This document shows, in pieces, positions 9,045-17,725 of a stretch of DNA of 60,720 nucleotides. The translations under genes were made by a program, and so were the position numbers. The stretch is from assembly GCA_017882545.1 (NCBI GenBank), contig JADGPG010000020.1, positions 1 to 60,720 on the forward strand, written 5' to 3'. Within the stretch, counting starts at the first letter, position 1, and each line of letters begins with the position of its first letter. The notes beneath the pieces were generated by a model. It had not been told where the DNA came from, did no database searches, and saw only the letters and a program-made list of their open reading frames with translations. The stretch comes from Thermoleophilia bacterium. Its GTDB lineage: Bacteria; Actinomycetota; Thermoleophilia; Miltoncostaeales; Miltoncostaeaceae.

Positions 9045-9790
9045 TCGACACCCACGCCCACCTGGAGTCGTGCGAGGGCGGGATCGACGCGATCCTGCGG
9101 GCGGCCGCGGAGCGGGGGGTGACGCGGATCGTCGGTATCGGCATGGGTCGGGACTCGTGTGCGCGGGCGCTCGCCGTGGCGGACGCCCACCCCGAGGTCT
9201 ACGCCGCAATCGGCGTCCACCCGAACAGCGCCGAGGAGTGGCGCGACGACGACGTCGCCTGGCTGACGAAGTTCGCCGCCCATCCGAAGGTCGTGGCGAT
9301 CGGCGAATGCGGCATGGATTTCTACCGCGACCGGGCAACGCCTGATCAGCAGGAGCACGCCTTTCGTGCCCAGATCGCGGTAGCACGCGAGACCGGGCTT
9401 CCGCTGGTGATCCACACACGGGACGCCGACGCCGCCACGCTCGCGATCCTCGGCGACACCGCCGACGGGCTCGAGGTGATCCTGCACTGCTTCTCGATGG
9501 TCGACCGCGTGGACGAAGTGATCGAGCGGGGCTGGTACGCCAGCTTCGCCGGGCCGTTGACCTACAAGGCAAACGACGCGCTGCGGGGGGCGGCGGCGCG
9601 GATGCCCGCCGACCGGATCCTCGTCGAAACCGACAGCCCCTACCTGGCGCCCGTCCCGCGGCGCGGGAAACCCAACCAGCCCGCCTACGTCGCCGACACG
9701 CTGGCCATCCTCGCGGACGTCCGCGGCCTCGATATCGACGCCTGCGATGAACTCACCACCGCCAACGCCGCCCGCGTCTTCGCCTGGTAG
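9041..9790 (+). CDS. tatD: TatD-family metal-dependent hydrolase, apparent non-canonical start
   Basis: TIM-barrel deoxyribonuclease/hydrolase. Metal ligands appear in DTHAHL (residues 3-8), GECGMDF, VIHTRDAD, HCFS and ETDSPYLAP, so the family body is complete at about 249 residues. The conserved N-terminus (VDTHAHL) has no ATG, GTG or TTG in frame. The codon at the expected start is GTA (9041), with GGAAGGA at 9026-9032, eight bases upstream. No canonical start occurs in frame from 8822 to the metal-binding motif; the next downstream GTG (~9118) would delete two His ligands. Options are initiation at GTA/GTC, a frameshift joining it to metG, or a sequence error. The 3' end overlaps rsmA by 44 bases. 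Confidence 0.87.
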   Translation, partial: VVDTHAHLESCEGGIDAILRAAAERGVTRIVGIGMGRDSCARALAVADAHPEVYAAIGVHPNSAEEWRDDDVAWLTKFAAHPKVVAIGECGMDFYRDRATPDQQEHAFRAQIAVARETGLPLVIHTRDADAATLAILGDTADGLEVILHCFSMVDRVDEVIERGWYASFAGPLTYKANDALRGAAARMPADRILVETDSPYLAPVPRRGKPNQPAYVADTLAILADVRGLDIDACDELTTANAARVFAW

Positions 9791-10622
9791 CCGAGGCCCG
9801 GGCGCGCGCGTCCGGGTCATCCGGCTATTGGAGGAGCACGGCCTGTCGCCGAACACCGACCTGGGCCAGCACTTCTTGGTTGACGAGAACCTCGTCGACC
9901 TGTCGCTGCGGGAGGCACGTCTTGAGCCCGACGATGTGGTGCTTGAGGTCGGCGCCGGGGTCGGCGTGCTCACCCGCGCCCTCGCCGGCGCCGTGGCCGC
10001 GGTCCACGCGGTGGAGATCGACGCGCGCCTGGCACCACTGTTGGAGGACGTCCTGGCCGGCAGCGGCAACGTGACGGTCCACTGGCGGGACGCGATGCGC
10101 ATGGACCTGGAGGCCCTGAGGCCGTCCCCGACCGCCTTGGTCAGCAACCTGCCGTACGCGATCGCCACCCCGTTGGTCGTCGAGAGCACCTGGCGCCTGC
10201 CGGCACTGCGGGTCTGGTCGGTGATGGTGCAGCGCGAGGTGGCCGACCGCTGGCTCGCGCAGCCGGGCGATCCCGCGTACGGGTCACCGTCGGTAATGGT
10301 GCAGCTCGCTGCGGCGCCGACGTTTCGACGCAACGTCGGCCGCGAGGTCTTCGTCCCCCGCCCGCGGGTCGATTCGGCCCTCGTCGTTCTGCGGCGGACC
10401 GGACCCGGTGCCGATCCCGTCCTGCGCGACCTGGTGCGGGCCGCGTTCGCCCAGCGCCGCAAGACGCTCGCCAACAACCTGGCCGCCCGCGGCGTCAGCC
10501 GCGCCGAGGTCACCACGGTCCTGGCGGCGATGGACCTGCCGCCGACCGCGCGACCCGAGCATCTGTCCGCAGGCCACTACCGGCGTCTTGCCGGGGAGAT
10601 TTCGTGGCCGAGCGCGTCATAG
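9747..10622 (+). CDS. rsmA: 16S rRNA dimethyladenosine transferase RsmA (KsgA)
   Basis: Dimethylates A1518 and A1519 in helix 45 of 16S rRNA during 30S maturation. The SAM-binding motif LEVGAGVGVLT (~68-78), acidic motif VEIDARL and catalytic NLPYAIATP (~134) are present, followed by the C-terminal helical head with QRRKTLANNL. N-terminus starts with a Pro/Ser-rich stretch before LGQHFLVD. The ATG at 9747 lies inside the tatD end, and the 3' end overlaps ispE by 19 bases, so translation is coupled through the cluster. Confidence 0.94.
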   Translation: MNSPPPTPPASSPGSRGPGARVRVIRLLEEHGLSPNTDLGQHFLVDENLVDLSLREARLEPDDVVLEVGAGVGVLTRALAGAVAAVHAVEIDARLAPLLEDVLAGSGNVTVHWRDAMRMDLEALRPSPTALVSNLPYAIATPLVVESTWRLPALRVWSVMVQREVADRWLAQPGDPAYGSPSVMVQLAAAPTFRRNVGREVFVPRPRVDSALVVLRRTGPGADPVLRDLVRAAFAQRRKTLANNLAARGVSRAEVTTVLAAMDLPPTARPEHLSAGHYRRLAGEISWPSAS

Positions 10623-11473
10623 TCGCCGCCCCCGCCAAGGTGAACCTGGTGCTGCGGGTCGGGCCGGCGCGTACCGATGGGTTCCACCCGGTGGCGAGCC
10701 TGCTCGTCGCGCTCGACGGGTTGGAGGATTCGATCGAGCTGGTCCGCGCGCGTCGTCGAGACCTGGAGTGCCCCGGCGGGCCGGCGGGCGCCGACAACCT
10801 CGCCTGGCGCGCGGCGGACGCGCTCGAGAGGGTGGCAGGGCGTCCGCTGCCGGCACGGATCGCGATCGACAAGCGGATCCCGATGCAGGCGGGCCTCGGC
10901 GGCGGGTCCAGCGATGCCGCCGCCGTGCTCGTCGGACTCGACCGTCTGTATGGGCTCCAGACGCAGCCCGCCGCCCTCGAGCGAATCGGGGCGGAGCTCG
11001 GTTCCGACGTGCCGTTCTTCATCCGCGGGGGGACTCAATGGGTAACCGGCCGCGGTGAGCTGCTGCTCCGGCGCCCCGTCCCCGATGATCTGTGGCTGCT
11101 GATCTGCGGACCGGTCGCTCCGCTGGCCACCGGCGCCGTCTATGCGACCTTCGACGCGCTCGGCACCGTTGCTCCCATCGACGCGGAGCCGCCCGAGGGC
11201 CCTTGGACGGTGCCGGGGTTTGTGGCCAACGACCTCTGGCCGGCCGCGCAACGCCTGGCACCGCAGCTGGCCGATGCCGCCGAGCGGCTGACGGCCGCCG
11301 GGGCGGAGACCGTGCTGCTCTGCGGCAGCGGCGGGGCCATCGCCGGGCTGTGGCGTGAGCGGGCGCCCGCTGTCGCGGCGGCTGCACAGCTCCCGGACGC
11401 GATCGCCGTGGCGTCGCCGCGCCGCGCCCGGCTGGAGCCCCGTTCCTCGGGCGGACCGCCGGGAGCGCGATAG
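10604..11473 (+). CDS. ispE: 4-diphosphocytidyl-2-C-methyl-D-erythritol kinase IspE
   Basis: GHMP-family kinase of the MEP isoprenoid pathway; phosphorylates the 2-hydroxyl of CDP-methylerythritol. Motifs are PAKVNLVLRV near the N-terminus (10-19), ATP-binding GLGGGSSDAA (~97) and a C-terminal LCGSGGAIAG loop in place of the usual MSGSG. Length 289 is normal. GTG start inside the rsmA end. The other MEP gene in the window, ispH, is 15 kb away. Confidence 0.93.
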   Translation: MAERVIVAAPAKVNLVLRVGPARTDGFHPVASLLVALDGLEDSIELVRARRRDLECPGGPAGADNLAWRAADALERVAGRPLPARIAIDKRIPMQAGLGGGSSDAAAVLVGLDRLYGLQTQPAALERIGAELGSDVPFFIRGGTQWVTGRGELLLRRPVPDDLWLLICGPVAPLATGAVYATFDALGTVAPIDAEPPEGPWTVPGFVANDLWPAAQRLAPQLADAAERLTAAGAETVLLCGSGGAIAGLWRERAPAVAAAAQLPDAIAVASPRRARLEPRSSGGPPGAR

Positions 11474-11476
11474 ACT
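11471..11476 (+). promoter_or_regulatory. Candidate -10 element of the 11486 membrane-protein gene
   Basis: TAGACT nine bases before the ATG; it also contains the ispE stop codon. The spacing suggests a leaderless transcript. Confidence 0.4.
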
Positions 11477-11485
11477 TCGCACACG

Positions 11486-11872
11486 ATGGCCGACCAGCAG
11501 CCGATCATCATCGAGCACTACGCCCGCGGCAACGGCGGCGCCCCCGGCGGCGCGCCGACCAACGTCCTACGCCGACGGCGCTGGTCAATCGCGGCGGTGC
11601 TCGCCCTGGTTGAGATGCTGTACGTGATCTTCGGGCACCCGACCTGGTTCCTGGCGACGCTCGTGGCGTTGCTCGTCCTCGGAATCTCGATCTGGGCGAT
11701 CCGCCGCCTGCGTCCGGGGATCGTGCGCGACGCACTGATCATCATCGCCATCGCCCAGGGGCTGGTGGTCGTGATCCCGATCGCCACCCTTGCCGGCATC
11801 GCGCTCGGCCTCGTGCTGGCGTTGCTGGTCCTCGTCGGAGTCGTGGTCGTGGCGTTCCGCCTCCGGGCCTGA
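11486..11872 (+). CDS. Small four-helix membrane protein of unknown function
   Basis: 128 residues: a polar Gly-rich N-terminus ending in an Arg cluster (LRRRR), then about four hydrophobic helices at ~34-50, 53-70, 82-100 and 104-125. I recognise no family motif. The positive-inside rule puts the N-terminus in the cytoplasm. It follows ispE by 12 bases but may have its own -10 element, so it may or may not be part of that operon. Confidence 0.65.
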   Translation: MADQQPIIIEHYARGNGGAPGGAPTNVLRRRRWSIAAVLALVEMLYVIFGHPTWFLATLVALLVLGISIWAIRRLRPGIVRDALIIIAIAQGLVVVIPIATLAGIALGLVLALLVLVGVVVVAFRLRA

Positions 11873-11966
11873 GCACGCCCCGAGCCCCGGGCCGCCAGGC
11901 ACCACCCGCAGGCGCTGTGGCAGACAAGGCTTCCGCCCTCGGACCGAACCCGGCAGACTAGGGACG

Positions 11967-14045
11967 ATGCTCAACTCCTCCGACACCCCGGGCGGCGCCG
12001 TCAACCTCCACGACCCGGCCCTGTACACCAACCGCGAGCTCAGCTGGCTCGATTTCTTCGCGCGCGTGCTCGCCCAGGCCGAGGACCCGGCCGCTCCCCT
12101 GTTGGAACGCTGCCGGTTCCTGTCGATTTGCGCGAACATCCTCGACGAGTTCTTCATGGTCCGTGTCGCGGCGATGCAGGAGGCCGCCGCAGCCGGTCGC
12201 CGGCCGTCAACCCCTGATGCCACCCCGCGCGATGAGGTCATCATGGCCGTCGGCGACCGCGTCCGCGAACTGATCGTCGAGCAGGCGCGGATCTGGGAAG
12301 CCCAGCTGCGGCCCGACCTGGCGGCCGCGGGGATTCGCGTCAGCGGCATCGCCGACCTCGACCCGGACCAGCGAGCGCGGATCGGCCAGATCTATGACGA
12401 CCAGATCGCACCGACCCTGACGCCGCTGGCCGTCGGACCCGGGCTCCCGTTCCCGTACATCTCGGGGCTGTCGCTCAATCTTGGCCTGATCGTGCGCGAC
12501 CCACGCACCCGCGAGCAGCGGTTTGCGCGCGTCAAGGTCCCGCCCGGGCTGCCCCGCCTGTATCCGGTCGGCGGACACCTGGTGCCGCTCGAGCAACTGA
12601 TGGCGGCACATATCGACCGCCTGTTCCCCGGGATGGATGTCGTGGAATGCATCCGCTTCCGCGTGACCCGTGATGCGGACTTCGATATCTCCGAAGATGC
12701 AGACGACCTGCTCGGCGCGGTCGAAGACCAGCTGCGCCAGCGCCGCTTCGGCCACGTGGTGCGCCTCGAAATCCAGAAGGACGCCTCCGGACTCATTCTC
12801 GACGAGGTCTCGCGGGCCCTCGAGGTGGCACCGAGCGACATCTACACGGTGCCCGGCCTGATCGACATGACCTGCCTCGGCGCGGTCGCGAACCTCGATA
12901 TGCCCGAGCACACATACGAGCCGTGGCATCCGACCGTCCCGCCACGGCTGCGATCGCTCGACGAGGAACCGGTCGACATCTTCCACGTCATCCGAACCGG
13001 CGACATGATCGTGCACCACCCCTACCACGACTTCACGGCCAGCGTCGAGCAGTTCGTGGTCAATGCGGTCGAGGACCCGTCGGTGCTGGCGATCAAACAG
13101 ACCGTGTACCGGACCAGCGGTGATTCGCCGATCGTGCCGGCGCTCATCCGCGCTGCCGAGAGCGGCATCCAGACCGTCTGTCTGGTGGAGGTCAAGGCCC
13201 GCTTCGACGAGGAGCGCAACATTCACTGGGCACGGGCGATGGAGCGTGCCGGCGTCCACGTGGTCTACGGCATCCCGGGGCTCAAGACGCACGGCAAGCT
13301 ATGCCTGGTGGTCCGGCGGGAGCACGACGTGGTGCGACGCTACGTCCACATCGGGACCGGCAACTACAACCCGGCGACGGCCCACCTCTACACCGACGTC
13401 GGCCTGTTCACGACCGACGACGCGGTCACCGGGGACGTGGCAAATCTGTTCAACTACCTCACGGGCTTCGGCCAGCCGCCCGAGTACGGCAAGATCCTGG
13501 TCGCCCCGAGCCATCTGCGCGACCGGCTGATCAGCGAGATCGACCGGGTCATCGAGGCGCACCGCGCCGGCCAGCCCGGACGCGTGGTGATCAAGCTCAA
13601 CGCATTCATCGACGGCCCCATGATCGAGGCCGTGTATCGGGCATCCCAGGCCGGCGTCCCCGTCGACCTGATCGTTCGCAGCATCTGCGGGCTGCGGCCC
13701 GGCGTCGCGGGCGTCAGCGACAACGTCCGGGTGATCTCCATCGTCGGACGCTTCCTTGAGCACGCCCGCATCTTCGCGTTCCACTCCGGCGACGAGGCCC
13801 GGGTGTTCATTGGGTCGGCCGACATGATGGTCCGCAACCTGGACCACCGCGTGGAGGTGGTCACGCCGATCGACGACGCCGCGTGCCAGCGGGACCTCCT
13901 GGACGCCCTCGACATCGAACTCGCCGACACCGCCCTCGCCTGGGAGCTGACCTCCGGCGGGGAGTGGGTGCACCGCCGTCCGGCGCCCGGCGAGGCGCCG
14001 CTCAACAGCCAGGACGTGCTGATGCGCCGCGCGATGAGCGCCTAG
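11967..14045 (+). CDS. ppk1: Polyphosphate kinase 1
   Basis: Reversibly polymerises the gamma-phosphate of ATP into polyphosphate. The 692-residue length is standard. Signatures are YTNRELSWLDFFARVL at the N-terminus, NILDEFFMVR, the autophosphorylated His in KTHGKLCLVVRR (H442) and the second active-site His in EHARIFAF (~H599), plus GTGNYNP. The ATG at 11967 fits the family N-terminus; longer in-frame upstream sequence is low-complexity and not conserved. With the pst genes at the window start it indicates active phosphate storage. Convergent 4-base overlap with the LysR gene. Confidence 0.95.
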   Translation: MLNSSDTPGGAVNLHDPALYTNRELSWLDFFARVLAQAEDPAAPLLERCRFLSICANILDEFFMVRVAAMQEAAAAGRRPSTPDATPRDEVIMAVGDRVRELIVEQARIWEAQLRPDLAAAGIRVSGIADLDPDQRARIGQIYDDQIAPTLTPLAVGPGLPFPYISGLSLNLGLIVRDPRTREQRFARVKVPPGLPRLYPVGGHLVPLEQLMAAHIDRLFPGMDVVECIRFRVTRDADFDISEDADDLLGAVEDQLRQRRFGHVVRLEIQKDASGLILDEVSRALEVAPSDIYTVPGLIDMTCLGAVANLDMPEHTYEPWHPTVPPRLRSLDEEPVDIFHVIRTGDMIVHHPYHDFTASVEQFVVNAVEDPSVLAIKQTVYRTSGDSPIVPALIRAAESGIQTVCLVEVKARFDEERNIHWARAMERAGVHVVYGIPGLKTHGKLCLVVRREHDVVRRYVHIGTGNYNPATAHLYTDVGLFTTDDAVTGDVANLFNYLTGFGQPPEYGKILVAPSHLRDRLISEIDRVIEAHRAGQPGRVVIKLNAFIDGPMIEAVYRASQAGVPVDLIVRSICGLRPGVAGVSDNVRVISIVGRFLEHARIFAFHSGDEARVFIGSADMMVRNLDHRVEVVTPIDDAACQRDLLDALDIELADTALAWELTSGGEWVHRRPAPGEAPLNSQDVLMRRAMSA

Positions 14046-14941
14046 ACCGTCAGGCCGGCCCGCTCCAGCGCGGTCACGATCGCCACCGCGATCGGCGTCG
14101 GGGTCCCTCGTGACCAGATCATCAGGCCGTTGAGGACCACCCGCGGCCGGATCAGCGGCCGCCACACGATCGCCGGATCGGTGTTGGCCCGCGCGACGAA
14201 CTCGGAGATCACCGACACCCCCGCGCCTTCCGCCAGCATCCCGGCGAGCACCCCCGGGATGTCAGGCACGTCGATCAGCTGCGGCTCAAACCCCGCCCGG
14301 CGGCAGGCGGACACCAGGGCGTCATAGGTCCCGGGGATCGCGTCCCGCTCCCACCACAGGATCGGATACGGCGCCAGCTCATCGATCGTCAGGACATCCT
14401 GCTCGGCCAAGACATGGTCGGCCGGCAGGACGACGGCCGGGGTATCGGTGAACGCCGGGACCGCGTCCACCTCGGTGTCCTCGAGGGGGTCGTAGATGAA
14501 GGCGACGTCGAGGTCCCCGCTGCGCACCAGCGCGATCGCCTCGGAGTTCAGTGCAGAGACGTACTCCACGTTGAACGCTCCGATGGCGGTCCCGGCGATA
14601 TCGGCGACCGCGGCGACCGCCGGGTGCTCGGCGAAGGCGGCATGGCAAACCCCGATCCGCACCGCCGCCGACCCGGACGTGACGCGTACGGCGCGTACCG
14701 CGTCGGCCAGGGCCCGGTAGGCCGGACGAGCCTCGCGGTCGAGGCGCGCGCCGGCCTCGGTCAAGTCCACGCCCTTGGGGTGCCGCCGGAACAAGGTGAC
14801 TCCAAGCTCGCGCTCCAGTCGCCGGATCTGCTGGCTCAGGCTTGGTTGGGCGATCCCAAGCCGGGTGGCGGCCCGCCCGACGTGCCCCTCGTCGGCCAGC
14901 ACGAAGAAGTACCGCAGGCGTGTCCCGTCAACCGTGTCCAT
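14042..14941 (-). CDS. LysR-type transcriptional regulator
   Basis: 299 residues with an N-terminal winged helix ([18 protein letters not shown] then [16 protein letters not shown], ~8-47) and a C-terminal periplasmic-binding-like effector domain. The effector is unknown; LysR regulators typically control the divergent gene, here a short-chain dehydrogenase. A perfect palindrome with the T-N11-A LysR signature covers its start codon. TAGGTT (14948-14953 on the minus strand) lies six bases from the ATG, so the transcript may be leaderless and directly auto-repressed. Confidence 0.9.
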   Translation of the reverse strand: MDTVDGTRLRYFFVLADEGHVGRAATRLGIAQPSLSQQIRRLERELGVTLFRRHPKGVDLTEAGARLDREARPAYRALADAVRAVRVTSGSAAVRIGVCHAAFAEHPAVAAVADIAGTAIGAFNVEYVSALNSEAIALVRSGDLDVAFIYDPLEDTEVDAVPAFTDTPAVVLPADHVLAEQDVLTIDELAPYPILWWERDAIPGTYDALVSACRRAGFEPQLIDVPDIPGVLAGMLAEGAGVSVISEFVARANTDPAIVWRPLIRPRVVLNGLMIWSRGTPTPIAVAIVTALERAGLTV

Positions 14942-14954
14942 AGGTACAACCTAT
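14940..14954. promoter_or_regulatory. LysR operator palindrome over the regulator start
   Basis: ATAGGT-tgt-ACCTAT on the minus strand: perfect 6-base arms around 3 bases, containing the T-N11-A core of LysR boxes. It includes both the start codon and a candidate -10 (TAGGTT) of the regulator, and lies ~96 bases upstream of the divergent SDR start. Confidence 0.6.
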
Positions 14955-15050
14955 CGTCCCGGACGCGTGCGCCTATTGGCATCTTCACCCGCGAGCGTGC
15001 ACGCTGATCTCTCACCGGCCGGGTGCCGGAAGCAAATGTTGGGGGTGGAG

Positions 15051-15920
15051 ATGTCGTCCGTGCCGTCACAGTTCGACCTGACCGGCAAGACCGCGCTCGT
15101 CACCGGTGCCTCGTCCGGGCTTGGGGTTGAGTTCGCAAAGACGCTGTCGGAGGCCGGGGCCAACGTCGTCCTCGCCGCACGGCGGCGCGACCGGCTGGAG
15201 GCCGTGGCGGCCGAGATCACCGCAGCGGGCGGCGCGGCGCTTGTTGTGGAGTGCGACGTGACCGACGAGACCCAACTCGTCGCCGCCGTGGCCGCGGCCG
15301 TCGAGGCCTACGGCGGCCTGGACATCGCTGTCGCCAACGCCGGATCCGTGCCCGAAGGCGGCGCGATGCCCGAGAAGATGCCTGCGGACCTCTTCCGCCA
15401 GTCGATCGACATCAATCTGACCGGCACGTTCATCACCGCCACAGCGGCGGCGCGCCACATGCTCGCCAACGGCGGGGGGTCGATCATCCTGCTGGCATCG
15501 GTCGGCGGCGCCGGCGGGCACTTCAACATTCCCGTCGGCTACGCGACGGCGAAGGCCGGCACGATCTTCCTCGCAAAGTACCTCGGCAATCACTGGGCCG
15601 ATCGCGGCGTGCGCGTCAACGCGATCGGGCCGGGATGGTTTCCAAGCGAGATGACCGACCAAGTGCTGGCGGTTCCTCCGTTCAAGAGCCGGATCGAAGA
15701 CCAGACCCCGATGGGCCGCGTCGGCGAGCCGGAGGAACTGCTTGGCACGCTGTTGCTGTTGGCGTCCGACGCCGGAAGCTACATCACCGGGCAGACGATC
15801 TTCGTCGACGGCGGGATGACCTCCACGGTCGGCGCCAGTCCGTACCCGGACGACCTGTATGCCCTCCACGGCCAGATCATGCCCGACGGTCTCGGCGACC
15901 GGATCATGCCCGGCGCCTAG
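15051..15920 (+). CDS. Short-chain dehydrogenase/reductase (SDR)
   Basis: NAD(P)-dependent oxidoreductase of the classical SDR family: TGASSGLG cofactor loop near the N-terminus, NAG (VANAGSV), catalytic Ser in LLASVGG and Y164-ATA-K168. About 289 residues; the C-terminus is ~30 residues longer than typical FabG-like SDRs and ends in a Met/Gly-rich tail. Substrate unknown; gluconate/3-oxoacyl-type reductases are closest by eye. ATG at 15051 chosen because GGGGG sits five bases upstream; ATG 15036 is the alternative. Probably regulated by the divergent LysR protein. Confidence 0.88.
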   Translation: MSSVPSQFDLTGKTALVTGASSGLGVEFAKTLSEAGANVVLAARRRDRLEAVAAEITAAGGAALVVECDVTDETQLVAAVAAAVEAYGGLDIAVANAGSVPEGGAMPEKMPADLFRQSIDINLTGTFITATAAARHMLANGGGSIILLASVGGAGGHFNIPVGYATAKAGTIFLAKYLGNHWADRGVRVNAIGPGWFPSEMTDQVLAVPPFKSRIEDQTPMGRVGEPEELLGTLLLLASDAGSYITGQTIFVDGGMTSTVGASPYPDDLYALHGQIMPDGLGDRIMPGA

Positions 15921-16594
15921 GCAGCACCTGCGGGCGGGACAGCCGCTCCGCCCGCATCCTCCGCGAGGGTCGCCGCCAGCCAGGCGGCGGCGTCGTCGGC
16001 TTGGGCCTTGGTGATCGTGTGGCCGACGCCGGGATAGCGGAAGGCCTCGACGCGCGCGCCTGCCGCAGCGTACGCGCGCACCCCCGCATCCATCATCGCC
16101 GGCGTGTGGAATGGATCCTCACCGCCGCCCAGGACAACGATTCGTCTACCGGCAAGGCCGCCCGGCGCCAGAAACCGTGGCGGCAGCCGGTATCCGGAGG
16201 ACATCAGAATCGCGCGATCCGCGAGGTCCGGGCGGGCCGCCACCAGGGCACCGGCCATCATGCCGCCATTGGAGAACCCCAGCGCGACCATGGGGCGGTC
16301 GATGCCATAGGCGGCCACCGCCGCCTCCAGCCACCCCACCAACTCGTCGCGACGCGCCGCGAACGAGTCGTCGTCAGGAACGCCGATCGCGTGATGGTCG
16401 AACCACGCCCAGCCGGCGGGCGCCTGCGGGACGGGTCCGCGCGGAGCAAGCACCCCGTGCCCGGGCGCGATGACTCGCGCCGCCGGGACGAGGTCATGCT
16501 CGGTCCCACCGCGGCCGTGCAGCGCGAGTACCACCGGCGGCGGGTGCGCCGGACCCTCCCAGACGTGGGGGACCCCCGCTGATGCGCCAGTCAC
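15917..16594 (-). CDS. Alpha/beta hydrolase, phospholipase/carboxylesterase (MhqD-like)
   Basis: A compact 225-residue serine hydrolase: oxyanion loop [12 protein letters not shown] (24-35), nucleophile in GFSNGG (S108), acid in GGGEDPFH and His in GVGHTITK (~197). This is the layout of the phospholipase/carboxylesterase family that includes Bacillus MhqD. The GTG start overlaps the stop of the upstream glyoxalase/dioxygenase gene (GTGA at 16591-16594), so both are made together. The pairing matches MhqD with MhqO in quinone and electrophile detoxification, which is inference. Ends with a 4-base convergent overlap with the SDR gene. Confidence 0.85.
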   Translation of the reverse strand: MTGASAGVPHVWEGPAHPPPVVLALHGRGGTEHDLVPAARVIAPGHGVLAPRGPVPQAPAGWAWFDHHAIGVPDDDSFAARRDELVGWLEAAVAAYGIDRPMVALGFSNGGMMAGALVAARPDLADRAILMSSGYRLPPRFLAPGGLAGRRIVVLGGGEDPFHTPAMMDAGVRAYAAAGARVEAFRYPGVGHTITKAQADDAAAWLAATLAEDAGGAAVPPAGAA

Positions 16595-17514
16595 GCCCGC
16601 GCCCCGAGTTCCGGTGCTGGCTCGAGCCGCGGCAGGTGCTCCTCGAGCGCCGCGCGGTGTTCCTCGAACCACGGCGGCAGACACAGCCGCGTACCGAGTT
16701 CGTCGACTGCCTCGTCGCGGGCGAACCCGGGCCCGTCCGTCGCAATCTCCAAGAGCACGCCACCCGGCTCGCGGAAATAGATCGAGGTGAAGTACTCGCG
16801 GTCCTGGACCGGGGTCGGCACCGCGCTGCTGCGGCGCAGATGGTCGAGCCACTGCAGCTGCTCCCCGCCGCCCGCCGCGCGAAACGCGATGTGGTGGACG
16901 ATGCCGGCGCCGCGGCGCGTCCGCGGATCGCCGGCCGCGTCACGCACGGTGACGGTGCCGCCGAGCGCCGCGCTGGCGCGAAAGACCCCGGCATCGTGAT
17001 CGGCGAGTCCGAGCCACGCGGTCATCACCCGCTCCGTCGATGACGCAGCGGCACTTGCGAGGTACACGCCCGCGATGCCCTGGATGGCGATCGCGGGGTC
17101 CGTCCGGGCGGCCCACGGGGTGGCCGAGGAAATCTCGTCGGACTCCACCAGCTCGATCGAGAGGCCGTCCGGGTCGCGAACGACGAGCCCGGTTGCGTCG
17201 TCGGCCGATGCGATGCCGGCGGCGTCGAGGCGGGCGCGCCATGCCGGAATCGCCCCGGACGGCACCGCCAACGCAATCCGTTCGGTCACGCCCGTACCGG
17301 CGGCGCCAGGCGTGAGTCCGGGGATCGGAAAGAACGTCAGGATCGTTCCGGGGGACCCCAACCCGTCGCCGTAGTAAAGGTGCAGCGTGCCGGGATCGTC
17401 GAAGTTGACCGTCTGTTTGACCAGCCGCAGTCCGAGCACGCCCTCGTAGAAGTCGCGATTGCGCTGCGGATCGCTCGAGACGACCGTGACGTGATGAAGC
17501 CCCGACGTGTGCAT
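16591..17514 (-). CDS. Ring-cleaving dioxygenase of the VOC/glyoxalase superfamily (MhqO/MhqA-like)
   Basis: 307 residues with two vicinal-oxygen-chelate modules: GLHHVTVVSSDPQRNRDFY at the start (metal His 8), a matching IVHHIAF in the second half (~205) and the metal Glu in GVLLEIATDGPGF (~256). The TVNFDDPGTLHLYYGD segment is characteristic of the MhqO/YfiE group that opens hydroquinone rings. Non-heme metal-dependent and cytoplasmic. First gene of a two-gene unit with the downstream esterase. No MarR/DUF24-type regulator is adjacent, but an AT-rich imperfect palindrome lies in the upstream region. Confidence 0.87.
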   Translation of the reverse strand: MHTSGLHHVTVVSSDPQRNRDFYEGVLGLRLVKQTVNFDDPGTLHLYYGDGLGSPGTILTFFPIPGLTPGAAGTGVTERIALAVPSGAIPAWRARLDAAGIASADDATGLVVRDPDGLSIELVESDEISSATPWAARTDPAIAIQGIAGVYLASAAASSTERVMTAWLGLADHDAGVFRASAALGGTVTVRDAAGDPRTRRGAGIVHHIAFRAAGGGEQLQWLDHLRRSSAVPTPVQDREYFTSIYFREPGGVLLEIATDGPGFARDEAVDELGTRLCLPPWFEEHRAALEEHLPRLEPAPELGARA

Positions 17515-17543
17515 CTGATTTGCCGTCCGTGGGTGTGGGCCGC

Positions 17544-17564
17544 TTTAGTTGCGTCCTCAATAAA
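17544..17564. promoter_or_regulatory. AT-rich imperfect palindrome between dioxygenase and infA
   Basis: TTTAGTTG - 6 bases - CAATAAA, arms complementary except for one bulged base, in an AT-rich island unlike its surroundings. It lies 30-50 bases upstream of the dioxygenase start and may be the operator of that unit or part of its promoter. The rest of 17515-17725 shows only a possible infA -10 (TAGCCT, 17657-17662). Confidence 0.3.
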
Positions 17565-17725
17565 TCTAGCCCGACTGCAGCGAAACCTCAACCCGCTCCC
17601 GGCGGCGCCCAGCGCAACACGGCGCCCCGGAAGATGCACGGTTCGGCGTGGCGCTATAGCCTTGCTGGCGGATTGCAGCCATCGGATACGCCGCGTGCGC
17701 ACCCGATCCACCAAGCGAGGTTCCC

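Noticed and set aside
7530-9572. Minus-strand open frame running upstream of the nucleotidyltransferase through metG and tatD
   Set aside because: Only the last ~180 codons resemble a protein family; the rest is antisense to metG and tatD.
8930-10516. 528-codon minus-strand frame opposite metG end, tatD and rsmA
   Set aside because: Low-complexity Arg/Ser-rich translation; overlaps three conserved plus-strand genes.
12207-13292. 361-codon minus-strand frame inside ppk1
   Set aside because: Antisense shadow of a conserved gene; no family features and rare-codon pattern.
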